DNA from: Flavobacteriales bacterium UBA1694
GTDB lineage: Bacteria > Bacteroidota > Bacteroidia > Flavobacteriales > Weeksellaceae
NCBI GenBank assembly: GCA_002319955.1
Contig: DCJS01000005.1
Location: 16,046 to 29,959 of the forward strand
Direction of reading: 5' to 3'
Length of the DNA stretch: 13,914 nucleotides
Positions 6,406 to 13,914 of the stretch are shown here, in pieces. The notes below the pieces were generated by a model. The model saw only the letters and a program-made list of their open reading frames with translations. It was not told the DNA's origin and did no database searches. Each line of letters begins with the position of its first letter. Position 1 is the stretch's first letter. The position numbers were made by a program, and so were the translations under genes.

Positions 6406-8250
6406 CTATTCTACTTCGATATAATTATCCTCTAAATTAACATCTGCTAATCGACCAGAAAAATCAATTCCTAAAGCTTTAATCTGCGCTTTTGTGTAAG
6501 GAATATCAAGCGTATACTCTTTCTGAGTCCAAGGCCAGTAATGCAAGGTGGTAAAGGCGCCATATAAGTCGCTCTTTTTCCATTCTCTGGTCATATTTAG
6601 GGGGATTTGGTAGGTCACGATTTTTTGATCCGCCGTTAAGAGACTAAAATCAATTGGCATTGGTACTTGCCCTTTGTTGATCAAAGTCACGCGGGTCGAG
6701 CTCTCTAAGTACTCGACATTTTTGATGCCATAGTCAATGGTCTTTACGGTGTTAATCCAATAGTGGTGGAACCACTTTAAATCCATTCCCGAAATTCTCT
6801 GTGCAATGTGCATGAAATCCCTACTTGAGGGGTGCTTCATGCTCCATTGGTTAAAAAATTCTTTCATTATAAGTGCTAGGTTCTTCTCCCCTACAATGTA
6901 GCCTAATTGCACTAGGAACGTTTCCCCTTTTACGTAGCTGGCGATGCTGTAAGCACGTCCATCATCGTGGTGGTCTGCAAGCCAAGAGGCAGGCTCCTCC
7001 TTTCCTGTTTTAGTAAAATTCGCGTAACTTCTTAAGCTGCCCACAAACGGATTTGTTTGCACTTCTGCAGAGGGGAACAGCTGACTCATTACTTTGGTTT
7101 CCGCATAACTGGTAAAACCTTCGTCCATCCATGGACTTGTGCTTTCATTACTTGCTAGCATTTGTTGAAACCACATGTGAGTCCCTTCGTGGACCATTAG
7201 CCCTACGAGGCGCTCTAGAGAATTATGTTCTCCTAGAATCATGGTAACCATACCGTATTCCATTCCACCATCACCCCCTTGAACGAAAGAATAAGTTGGG
7301 TAGGCGTAGCGGCCGTAATCCGCATTCATGATCTGAAAGTACTTTGTAATTAAGGGTTTACTCTGCTCCCAGAAGGCCGTTTTATCCGATTTCTGGTATA
7401 CATAATAGACTTTTGGCCCGTCAAGTACCGTGAAGGTTTCCACTGTATAGTCGCGGTCCGCAGCCCACGCAAAATCAAGCATGTTGGTAGCTTTCCAACG
7501 CCAAGTGGCTTTCCCGTCCTTATCTGCTTTGATTACCGCATCACTCTCATAGCCCTTCACCTCAGTTGGATTTTGAAGCACACCCCCGGCACCAATAACA
7601 TAGTCTTTATCAATTTTTATCGTCACGTCGTAATCACTGAACGGCGCATGAAATTCTCTACCAATATAATCGAACGTGGCCCAGCCGTCGTAATCGTATT
7701 CTGCGATTTTTGGATACCACTGTGTTACGGTCATGTCAATGCCTTCGCGGTTATTTCTTCCAGCGCGTCGGATTTGATAGGGAATCACCGCGTCCCATTC
7801 TAAGGTAAAGGTGGTGGTTGAATTTGGTTTTATTGGTTCATTAAGAACCACTTTCATTACTGTTTCTTGAATCTCAAATCGAAGAGGCGTTCCATTCTGT
7901 TCAATAGAACGAATGTTCTGCACGCCTTCCTCTTCTGTTGGGATACTCGCAAGGCGAGAAACGCCGCCAACCTGTAAGCGGCTATCGCCATTTACGCCTA
8001 AATTCGCTGCGCGTTGATCCATCATGGAACCCGGTTTAAAGGCATTCCAATACAAATGGTAATACACGGTCTTTAGTTCGTCCGGCGAGTTGTTGGTATA
8101 AGTTAGGGTTTGTTTTCCCTTATAGGTAAAATGAGCCGCATCCACGTCGATTTCCATTTTGTACTTCGCGTGCTGCTGGTAGTATTTTTCCTTTTGACCA
8201 AATAAAAAAGCGCTAAGTAGGCCGAGCGCTAGAAACATCATCTTTTTCAT
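6406..8250 (-). CDS. Exported M1-family zinc metallopeptidase
   Basis: Secreted or periplasmic peptidase of the M1 (aminopeptidase N-like) clan, 614 residues. A signal peptide (MKKMMFLALGLLSAFLFG, cleavage near 18-19) precedes an N-terminal beta domain (about 25-250). The zinc site is HEGTH (354-358) plus E377, spaced HExxH-x18-E. The exopeptidase loop reads GGMEY (328-332), a variant of GxMEN. The likely transition-state Tyr is Y439 in SYVKG. The C-terminus continues with a helical/beta region and has no type IX secretion sorting domain, and there is no lipobox Cys, so a periplasmic location is most likely. It is the first gene of a leftward pair with coaX, diverging from the aspartokinase gene. 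Its substrate is unknown. Confidence 0.92.
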   Translation of the reverse strand: MKKMMFLALGLLSAFLFGQKEKYYQQHAKYKMEIDVDAAHFTYKGKQTLTYTNNSPDELKTVYYHLYWNAFKPGSMMDQRAANLGVNGDSRLQVGGVSRLASIPTEEEGVQNIRSIEQNGTPLRFEIQETVMKVVLNEPIKPNSTTTFTLEWDAVIPYQIRRAGRNNREGIDMTVTQWYPKIAEYDYDGWATFDYIGREFHAPFSDYDVTIKIDKDYVIGAGGVLQNPTEVKGYESDAVIKADKDGKATWRWKATNMLDFAWAADRDYTVETFTVLDGPKVYYVYQKSDKTAFWEQSKPLITKYFQIMNADYGRYAYPTYSFVQGGDGGMEYGMVTMILGEHNSLERLVGLMVHEGTHMWFQQMLASNESTSPWMDEGFTSYAETKVMSQLFPSAEVQTNPFVGSLRSYANFTKTGKEEPASWLADHHDDGRAYSIASYVKGETFLVQLGYIVGEKNLALIMKEFFNQWSMKHPSSRDFMHIAQRISGMDLKWFHHYWINTVKTIDYGIKNVEYLESSTRVTLINKGQVPMPIDFSLLTADQKIVTYQIPLNMTREWKKSDLYGAFTTLHYWPWTQKEYTLDIPYTKAQIKALGIDFSGRLADVNLEDNYIEVE

Positions 8251-8269
8251 GAAACTCTTAAATTTGAGT

Positions 8270-8299
8270 GAAAGTTACGGAAATTTAGGAAACTTCAAA
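8270..8299 (-). promoter_or_regulatory. Promoter of the M1 peptidase-coaX pair
   Basis: Read on the minus strand: TTTG (8296-8299), an 18-nt spacer and TAACTTTC (8270-8277), one mismatch from TAnnTTTG. The start codon is 19 bases further on. It lies in the 148-base divergent region shared with the aspartokinase promoter. Confidence 0.6.
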
Positions 8300-8371
8300 A
8301 TCACAAAGTCACCAAGTAGCCATCGAAGGCGATATTTTCAGATTTTTAATTAATTTCCTACCAAACTTTAT

Positions 8372-8379
8372 TAGTTTTG
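8372..8379 (+). promoter_or_regulatory. -7 element before the aspartokinase gene
   Basis: TAGTTTTG matches TAnnTTTG exactly and ends 19 bases before the ATG. No good TTG box sits 17-23 nt upstream, where the sequence is a run of A/T. Confidence 0.6.
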
Positions 8380-8398
8380 CACCTTAAATATTAATTTC

Positions 8399-9784
8399 AT
8401 GCTGACGGTAGAGAAAATTGGAGGTACCTCCATGAGTCAATTCGAAAAGGTTCTAGATAACATTCTTTTAAGGCGAGGACAAGACCACGGATCACTGTAT
8501 GGACGAGTCTTCGTTGTTTCCGCATACAATCATGTGACCAATTGGCTTCTTGAGCATAAAAAGACAGGGGAAAAAGGCGTGTACAGCTATTTCGTTGAGA
8601 ATACGCAGTACTCTTTTGCTCTGGATGCACTCCGCTTAAAGCTCCTTGAAATAAATCAGCACTACGAGTCTTTAGGACTTGATTTAGAAAAAGCGGAGGC
8701 ATTCATTACCCTAAGGATTGAACAGGCTAAAACGATGCTCGTGAGTCTGAGCCAAGTTTTGGCATCGGGCTACGTCAATCCCACAGACATTCGTCTGGCA
8801 GCAAGAGAAATTCTTGCCTCTATCGGAGAGGCTCACGCCGCTTGGAACTCGGTTAATATTTTAGAGAGCCGGGGGGTAAATGCCCGATTCATTGATTTAT
8901 GCGGCTTTAATGATAATGAATCCCTTACGATTGACCAACGCATTAAATTAGAATTTAAATCAATTGATCTCTCTAAGGTACTATGTGTTTGCACCGGCTA
9001 TACGAAAGGGACAGAAGGCATCATGCGCGCTTTTGACCGGGGCTATTCTGAGGTCACGTTTAGCAAAATAGCGGTGGAGCTTAAGGCCGATGAAGCCATA
9101 ATACACAAAGAGTATCATCTTTCAAGCGCTGATCCCACCATTGTAGGAGTCGAAAATTGCGCGCCCGTGGGCCAGACCAATTACATCGTCGCGGACCAAC
9201 TTGCCGACATCGGTATGGAAGCCATTCACCCTAAGGCAGCAAAACCTCTGGAACTCGCAGGCATTAACATTCGCATAAAAAACACCTTTGAACCAGAGCA
9301 TCAGGGGACGCTCATTTCAAAAGAGTATATCTCGAAAGAAACGCGCGTGGAGATTGTCTCAGGCTCCACGCAAATGATTGCCATTGAAATTCACGACCCG
9401 CTCATGGTAAATGAGGTGGGGTACGATGCCCGAATTATGAACTTTTTTCAACTCTATGACGTAAGTTATGTCTTCAAGTCGACCAACGCAAACTCGATCA
9501 CCATGGTGGTATGGGATCAAGATTCGGCGCATAAACTAATTGAGGTTCTAAAGGAGAATTTCTACCGAGTCACCACCATTGAGGCCGCAATCGTTTGCGC
9601 CATGGGTACCAACATTAAGGGGCCTGGCTTCTTATACCGCGCCGCAAAGGCATTCTACGAAAATCAAATTAACATCGAGTGCTACGGGCAGTCTCTGATG
9701 CAGGTGAATTTGCAATTTGTAATAAAGCGCGAGCATTACAATAGGGCCATCATTGCTCTAAACAAGGCTCTTTGCCAATCCTAA
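8399..9784 (+). CDS. Aspartate kinase, ectoine-type (Ask_Ect-like)
   Basis: Phosphorylates aspartate to aspartyl-4-phosphate, the entry to lysine, threonine, methionine and, in some bacteria, ectoine. The protein is 461 residues: amino-acid-kinase domain about 1-308, then two ACT regulatory domains (about 325-395 and 396-460). It starts with VEKIGGTSM (4-12) instead of the usual KFGGTS. The substrate region reads RGYSEVTFS (214-222) and HKEYHLSSADP (236-246), then GMEAIHPKA and KNTFEPEHQGT. These are the hallmarks I know from the ectoine-linked subgroup (Pseudomonas stutzeri Ask_Ect), which has SE where ordinary aspartokinases have SD. No ectABC gene is in the window. The gene has its own -7 element and shares a terminator with the convergent gene. 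Effector sensitivity cannot be read from the sequence. Confidence 0.9.
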   Translation: MLTVEKIGGTSMSQFEKVLDNILLRRGQDHGSLYGRVFVVSAYNHVTNWLLEHKKTGEKGVYSYFVENTQYSFALDALRLKLLEINQHYESLGLDLEKAEAFITLRIEQAKTMLVSLSQVLASGYVNPTDIRLAAREILASIGEAHAAWNSVNILESRGVNARFIDLCGFNDNESLTIDQRIKLEFKSIDLSKVLCVCTGYTKGTEGIMRAFDRGYSEVTFSKIAVELKADEAIIHKEYHLSSADPTIVGVENCAPVGQTNYIVADQLADIGMEAIHPKAAKPLELAGINIRIKNTFEPEHQGTLISKEYISKETRVEIVSGSTQMIAIEIHDPLMVNEVGYDARIMNFFQLYDVSYVFKSTNANSITMVVWDQDSAHKLIEVLKENFYRVTTIEAAIVCAMGTNIKGPGFLYRAAKAFYENQINIECYGQSLMQVNLQFVIKREHYNRAIIALNKALCQS

Positions 9785-9787
9785 TAC

Positions 9788-9817
9788 AAAAAAGGCCTCC
9801 TCTAACGGTGGCCTTTT
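9788..9817. terminator. Bidirectional terminator between aspartokinase gene and the convergent gene
   Basis: AAAAGGCC (9790-9797) pairs with GGCCTTTT (9810-9817). A T-T mismatch and two further C-G pairs follow, closing a 6-nt loop. The minus-strand transcript ends in a run of six T, so it fits the leftward gene best. On the plus strand only four T follow, but the hairpin sits directly after the aspartokinase stop codon. Confidence 0.8.
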
Positions 9818-9835
9818 AAATCAATAGCTGTTTTC

Positions 9836-11512
9836 TTACGCTTTTGACGATTGGAGAATCTTTTCAATAATGCGTCGTGTAATCATATAGGTTGGCTTCA
9901 CACCGGTTAACCCTAAGCCCCCTGAGGAAAGCGTACTTCCTGTTTCTAGTGGGTTGTCTGAGGCGTAATAGCCATAGCAGACAAATAGATCCGGCGAAAT
10001 ATGGTGTCTGATTTTGGAGGCAACCTGAATCGCTTTATGGTAATGAGCGCCTTCCATTTCTAATCCAACAGTATTCCAGGTGGAGTTCATAAAATACGAA
10101 AGGATATCCTTATTCTGAAGCGAGGTTCCTAATACCGTTAACATAGACCCTTCATAGGCCTTAATTTCATCGTCTTGGAAATCCTCTAGTTTTAGAGCAT
10201 TTTCAAATACATAATTGTCTGCGGTACCTTCAAATATATGGGAACTTGGAATCATAATATCCCCTTTTTGACCGGTTAAGATTCCTGCTTTTCCCATAAT
10301 TGAGATCGAGCGAACTTTCATTGTATAGACTTCATCCTGGGATTGGTAAGGCCTTAGTAACTCGTCCATAACTTCGAAGGCCTGCTCCCCGAACGCATAA
10401 TCAAAAACAAGGATTACGTCGTCCCCTTTAAAACCTGCAGATCCAAATGGCGACTCCTTTAGTTTTACTTTAGAGAGGTCAATTATTTGCACGTCGATAT
10501 TACTTCCACTATGGTCTTTCACATAGGTAAGTCCGTGCTTTTGAGAATAGTTTAGAATTTTCTCTTGGAGTATTTTTTTGTTACTTATCTCTTCATAGCG
10601 CGAGTAATCGACCTCATCATTTGGCTTTTGTCCAAGGGCAGCGTCCGCATAAAGCATATTTTTGACCGAGTGCATATTAGCCGAGATAATATGTAGGGGT
10701 TTCATGTGAAGCCCCCGACTCACGAGCTCTTCTTTTAGTTGGTTCGCCCAGCGCTCGCCAAATAGGTGGTGCCCCACCCGTTCGCGTAAAATCGCACTAA
10801 AGAATATTTCGCGTTCTTTAAGTCCTTTTAAATCGTTTAGCGAGTTCGTTCCGAGATGGTAAATAATCTTGAATAAGCGGTCTGGATTCTGATCGTCCCC
10901 AAAATTATGGTAGGACTCAAGGACCTCCTCAAAGGTTCGCCCTAAAAGAGAGGATAAATGAATTAATCCCACTTCTTTCTCTTTACGGCTCAATTTGGAT
11001 TCACCCAGAGCCACCTTTTCAATTATCTGCCACGTTCTTGTCGGTGCGTAATTTTCTCCTCGGTGGTAGGCAATCTCACGTATTTTATCCGCCTCTATAT
11101 ATAAGAACGTTAGGTGGGTTAGAATGTCATAAATTTCCGAGCGCCCTAGAAGCACTTCTATGTTCATTTGATGCGCATCAATACGGTAGCAATTTCGTCG
11201 GCGTTTCTTAGGAACGATTACCTCAAAACTACCCTTTTCAAACCCTTCGTCCGAAGTAAGGTGTACAAAAGCAGTCTGCTCAATTCCTTCAGGTAGTCGG
11301 TCAAGAACATAAAGTAGGCCGTCAAGTTCCACCTTATTTCGGTTTCCCATTGAGCCGTAGATCTCTGGGGAGATCGTCATTAAAAGGTTTCGAATGGACT
11401 CCCCGGAAACGCCGCCCGGTTTGAAGAAGCCTCTATAGAATAAATGGCGCATTGTGACGTAAAGTCTTTCAATGGCTTCGGTCGTTTCGCGCGCTTTTAT
11501 ATTTGTAGCCAT
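9836..11512 (-). CDS. Unknown 558-residue protein with nucleoside-phosphorylase-like C-terminus (DUF6909-like)
   Basis: Function unknown. I associate the overall sequence with a Bacteroidota family, possibly DUF6909, without being able to check. The N-terminal half (about 1-290) is mostly helical with a basic stretch KKRRR at 102-106. It has no signal peptide or membrane segment, so it is cytosolic. The C-terminal third looks like the end of a purine/uridine phosphorylase or AMP nucleosidase fold: MGKAG....KGDIMIP (406-422), similar to the G.AG...GDI segment; then GLEMEGAHY (483-491), similar to the ribose-binding VEMEGA motif of MTA/SAH nucleosidase; then YYASDNP (515-521), where those enzymes have the catalytic Asp after Ser. 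ATG 11510-11512 is the start. The gene has a -7 element upstream and a terminator downstream and is transcribed alone. A nucleotide- or nucleoside-processing role is an inference from these motifs. Confidence 0.7.
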   Translation of the reverse strand: MATNIKARETTEAIERLYVTMRHLFYRGFFKPGGVSGESIRNLLMTISPEIYGSMGNRNKVELDGLLYVLDRLPEGIEQTAFVHLTSDEGFEKGSFEVIVPKKRRRNCYRIDAHQMNIEVLLGRSEIYDILTHLTFLYIEADKIREIAYHRGENYAPTRTWQIIEKVALGESKLSRKEKEVGLIHLSSLLGRTFEEVLESYHNFGDDQNPDRLFKIIYHLGTNSLNDLKGLKEREIFFSAILRERVGHHLFGERWANQLKEELVSRGLHMKPLHIISANMHSVKNMLYADAALGQKPNDEVDYSRYEEISNKKILQEKILNYSQKHGLTYVKDHSGSNIDVQIIDLSKVKLKESPFGSAGFKGDDVILVFDYAFGEQAFEVMDELLRPYQSQDEVYTMKVRSISIMGKAGILTGQKGDIMIPSSHIFEGTADNYVFENALKLEDFQDDEIKAYEGSMLTVLGTSLQNKDILSYFMNSTWNTVGLEMEGAHYHKAIQVASKIRHHISPDLFVCYGYYASDNPLETGSTLSSGGLGLTGVKPTYMITRRIIEKILQSSKA

Positions 11513-11552
11513 AAATTATATTTGGATTGTTAAATTTATAATTAATGACGCA

Positions 11553-11560
11553 CAAAGTTA
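11553..11560 (-). promoter_or_regulatory. -7 element for the unknown leftward gene
   Basis: On the minus strand this reads TAACTTTG, an exact TAnnTTTG match, 40 bases before the ATG. No clear TTG box was found at the usual distance. The left arm of the inverted repeat at 11555-11590 overlaps it. Confidence 0.5.
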
Positions 11561-11590
11561 ATGTAAATTAAATTAAAATTTCATTAACTT
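11555..11590. repeat. Inverted repeat, possible operator
   Basis: AAGTTAATG (11555-11563) and CATTAACTT (11582-11590) are perfect inverted copies separated by 18 nt. Arm centres are 27 nt apart. The left arm covers most of the minus-strand -7 element. In such AT-rich DNA a 9-bp match can arise by chance. Confidence 0.35.
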
Positions 11591-11595
11591 AATTA

Positions 11596-11701
11596 CTAGC
11601 CCACAGCGGCCCGCATTAAATCTCTATTCTTTGGGGGTTTGAAAGCCGAATACCCAAGGGCATTTCTTAGAAAATTCAGACTTGCCAGCCTTTAAGCAAG
11701 T
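11596..11701. other. GC-richer block in AT-rich intergenic DNA, identity unknown
   Basis: The 340 bases between the leftward gene and glnN hold no convincing gene. This block stands out by its base composition. It contains two possible hairpins: CTTTGGG (11629-11635) with CCCAAGG (11653-11659, one G-T pair), and ACTTGC (11680-11685) with GCAAGT (11696-11701). Both strands have short open frames through it without an ATG. It could be an untranslated RNA element, a dispersed repeat or a gene remnant. Confidence 0.25.
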
Positions 11702-11802
11702 AATGAATAAAGACAAATAAGCCTAGTAGACCCCTAAAAAACCATGGTCCATCTCAACAAATGTTAATTTTTTACCTACCTACCCCCTATTTTTTCATAC
11801 TT

Positions 11803-11835
11803 TTTGATTTTGAATTAGTTTTTTATTTAAATTTG
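11803..11835 (+). promoter_or_regulatory. Promoter of glnN
   Basis: TAAATTTG (11828-11835) is an exact -7 match, with TTTG at 11803-11806 (21-nt spacer) as the best upstream box. A second TTTG at 11809-11812 is too close. The ATG is 17 bases beyond the -7 box. Confidence 0.65.
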
Positions 11836-11852
11836 CACCATAAACAACACCA

Positions 11853-13914
11853 ATGCCAACACTTAGATTTAACGCACTAACCGAACTTCCATTTCGCGAT
11901 TACCGTAAAACGAACGCCATCGAAGTTCCTAAGAAATTATCTGAACTTTTTTGCGAAAACGTCTTTTCGGAGGAGACTATGCGTAGCTACCTTACTAAGG
12001 AAGCCTTCACATTCATCCAAGATGCAATCAAGAAAGGCACAAAAACGCCTCGACTAATCGCCGATCAAATTGCAGTAGCCATGAAAGACTGGGCTCTTTC
12101 AAAAGGGGCCACACATTACACCCACTGGTTCCAACCCTTAACGGGAACTACGGCCGAAAAACACGACAGCTTTTTCACGCCTTTTGAAAGCGACCGTGCG
12201 ATTGAACGCTTCAGTGGCGCCATGCTTATTCAGCAAGAACCTGACGCCTCGTCCTTTCCAAACGGGGGCATTCGAAATACCTTCGAAGCGCGCGGGTACA
12301 CCGCGTGGGACCCGACTTCACCGGCCTTCATCATGGGCACAACGTTATGCATTCCTTCTATTTTTATTTCCTATACAGGGGAAACTTTAGATTATAAAAC
12401 ACCCTTATTAAGAGCGCTTTCAGCAGTTGATGATGCCGCGACAGAAGTCTGTAAAGCTTACTTTGATAAGAACATTACCAAGGTGACACCAACTTTAGGT
12501 TGGGAACAGGAGTATTTTCTTATTGACAGTGCTTTATACCAATCAAGACCGGACTTAATATTTACAGGCCGAACCCTATTGGGACATTCCCCAGCAAAAG
12601 GCCAGCAGCTCGATGACCATTACTTTGGCTCTATTCCTACGCGCGTCATGAACTTCATGAAAGAATTGGAAATTGAGTGCATGAAACTAGGCATCCCAGT
12701 GACCACCCGTCACAACGAAGTGGCCCCAAACCAGTTTGAGCTTGCACCGATGTATGAGGAAACCAATGTCGCGGTTGACCATAACTCGCTTCTAATGGAC
12801 ATCATGGCCAGAGTTGCGCACAAGCACCATTTCCACATTCTTTTCCATGAGAAGCCATTTAAAGGTGTTAATGGAAGTGGAAAGCACAACAACTGGTCCC
12901 TTGCAACCGATACCGGCGAGAACCTACTGAGCCCTGGGAAGAACCCAAAGAAGAACTTACAGTTCCTTACTTTTTTTGTGAACACCCTAAAAGCTGTACA
13001 TCAATATTCAGATCTTTTAAGAGCCTGCATCGCATCCGCTAGTAACGATCACCGTTTAGGGGCGAATGAAGCGCCACCCGCAATTATTTCAGCCTTCATA
13101 GGCTCCCAACTTTTCGGCGTGCTAGAGGAATTGGAAAAAGTCACGGATGGAAAACTCTCACCTGAAGAAAAAACCGAACTTAAGTTGAATGTGGTCGGGA
13201 AAATTCCTGAGATCCTTTTAGATAATACAGACCGGAACCGAACCTCCCCATTTGCCTTCACTGGAAATAAATTCGAGTTTAGAGCCGTAGGATCGGCGCA
13301 AAACTGCGCAGAACCAATGACGGTACTTAATGCCATCGTCGCGCAACAGCTTAAGGACTTTAAAGTTCAGGTGGATTCCTTAATTTCAGAAAAGAAGTTA
13401 AAAAAAGACGAAGCATTATTCAATGTTCTTAGAGAATACATCAAAGACTGCAAGCAAATTATGTTTGAAGGGGATGGGTACTCGGATGATTGGACTAAAG
13501 AAGCTAAAAAACGGGGCCTTAAAAATTTAAGAACCACCCCGGAGGCTTTAAAAAGTGAGTTAGATGAGAAATTTATTAAGCTTTACGAGGGTTTAGGCAT
13601 CTATAACCACCGAGAATTTGAAGCGCGAAATGAAATCAAGTTAGAAAAATACTCTACCGACATTGATATTGAGGCAAAGGTTCTATCCGATATCGCAAGA
13701 AACCACATAGTTCCAGCCGCGCTGTATTACCAGAACCGTCTGATTGATAATGTCAAAGGCTTAAAAGAAATTTTTGCCAACAGTGAATTTCAGACTTTAG
13801 CCAAGGAGCAAATGGATCTTATTCGAACCATTTCTCACAATGTCTCGCAAATAAAGGTGGGGGTTGACGAGCTTTTAGAAGCCAAAGACCAGGCCATGAC
13901 CCACCATGGACAAA
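11853..13914 (+). CDS. glnN: Glutamine synthetase type III, 3' end outside window
   Basis: ATP-dependent synthesis of glutamine from glutamate and ammonium, cytosolic. It is the large GSIII class common in Bacteroidota and some cyanobacteria. The first 687 residues are in the window, against about 725-730 for the family, so roughly 40 C-terminal residues are missing. The N-terminus (RFNALTELPFRDY) is typical of GSIII. Active-site landmarks: GWEQEYF (216-222) with metal-binding E218 and E220; HNEVAPNQFELAP (287-299) with E289; NGSGKHNNW (340-348) with ammonium/glutamate-site H345; and DRNRTSPFAF (460-469) then EFR (475-477) for ATP and glutamate binding. The start is ATG 11853, 17 bases after a -7 element. 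No PII or amt gene is visible next to it within the window. Confidence 0.95.
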   Translation, partial: MPTLRFNALTELPFRDYRKTNAIEVPKKLSELFCENVFSEETMRSYLTKEAFTFIQDAIKKGTKTPRLIADQIAVAMKDWALSKGATHYTHWFQPLTGTTAEKHDSFFTPFESDRAIERFSGAMLIQQEPDASSFPNGGIRNTFEARGYTAWDPTSPAFIMGTTLCIPSIFISYTGETLDYKTPLLRALSAVDDAATEVCKAYFDKNITKVTPTLGWEQEYFLIDSALYQSRPDLIFTGRTLLGHSPAKGQQLDDHYFGSIPTRVMNFMKELEIECMKLGIPVTTRHNEVAPNQFELAPMYEETNVAVDHNSLLMDIMARVAHKHHFHILFHEKPFKGVNGSGKHNNWSLATDTGENLLSPGKNPKKNLQFLTFFVNTLKAVHQYSDLLRACIASASNDHRLGANEAPPAIISAFIGSQLFGVLEELEKVTDGKLSPEEKTELKLNVVGKIPEILLDNTDRNRTSPFAFTGNKFEFRAVGSAQNCAEPMTVLNAIVAQQLKDFKVQVDSLISEKKLKKDEALFNVLREYIKDCKQIMFEGDGYSDDWTKEAKKRGLKNLRTTPEALKSELDEKFIKLYEGLGIYNHREFEARNEIKLEKYSTDIDIEAKVLSDIARNHIVPAALYYQNRLIDNVKGLKEIFANSEFQTLAKEQMDLIRTISHNVSQIKVGVDELLEAKDQAMTHHGQ

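Noticed and set aside
8397..8702. Minus-strand open frame opposite the start of the aspartokinase gene
   Set aside because: The plus-strand frame has the kinase motifs and a -7 element; the antisense frame has neither.
11639..11695. Possible 18-codon peptide starting at TTG (plus strand) before glnN
   Set aside because: No ATG, no promoter at a suitable distance, very short, and an alternative frame on the other strand is equally readable. Kept only as part of the unexplained block.
12710..13336. Two minus-strand open frames opposite glnN
   Set aside because: They lie antisense to strongly conserved glutamine synthetase motifs and show no domain of their own.
1..13914. CRISPR arrays, transposases, phage genes, tRNA genes or toxin-antitoxin pairs
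   Set aside because: No regularly spaced repeats, transposase motifs, cloverleaf sequences or short paired genes were seen; the window reads as ordinary core chromosome.

Overview
The window looks like chromosomal DNA of a Bacteroidota bacterium, probably a marine-type member of the Flavobacteriales. The evidence is Bacteroidota-type promoter elements (TTTG, about 18-21 nt, TAnnTTTG) before several genes, A-rich leaders without Shine-Dalgarno sequences, a type III glutamine synthetase, a DUF6702-type exported protein, and a phosphotransferase / RapZ-C-domain / nucleotidyltransferase cluster. No mobile element, tRNA, rRNA or CRISPR array was seen. Coding density is high and both ends of the window cut through genes.

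Layout, left to right: (1) the 3' part of asd (aspartate-semialdehyde dehydrogenase) with a strong terminator; (2) a cation diffusion facilitator transporter with a cysteine-rich tail; (3) a tight four-gene rightward run: an AmgK-like sugar kinase, a stand-alone RapZ C-terminal-domain protein, a MurU-like nucleotidyltransferase and a LOG-family nucleotide hydrolase; (4) a DUF6702 exported protein with its own promoter, then tadA; (5) a leftward pair, an exported M1 peptidase followed by coaX, convergent with tadA; (6) a rightward ectoine-type aspartokinase, divergent from the M1 gene; (7) a leftward 558-residue protein of unknown function whose C-terminal third resembles nucleoside phosphorylases, sharing a bidirectional terminator with the aspartokinase; (8) a 340-base AT-rich intergenic region holding a GC-richer unexplained block and an inverted repeat; (9) glnN, type III glutamine synthetase, running off the right edge.

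The genes suggest housekeeping metabolism. The asd and aspartokinase genes supply the first two steps of the aspartate family, glnN assimilates ammonium, coaX starts CoA synthesis and tadA makes inosine in tRNA. The four-gene run looks like a cell-wall amino-sugar salvage unit (MurNAc to MurNAc-1-phosphate to UDP-MurNAc) with a built-in candidate amino-sugar-phosphate sensor, the RapZ domain. That combination, the nucleoside-phosphorylase-like unknown protein and the ectoine-type aspartokinase outside an ectoine cluster are the most interesting points. Nothing in the window proves a wholly new system.
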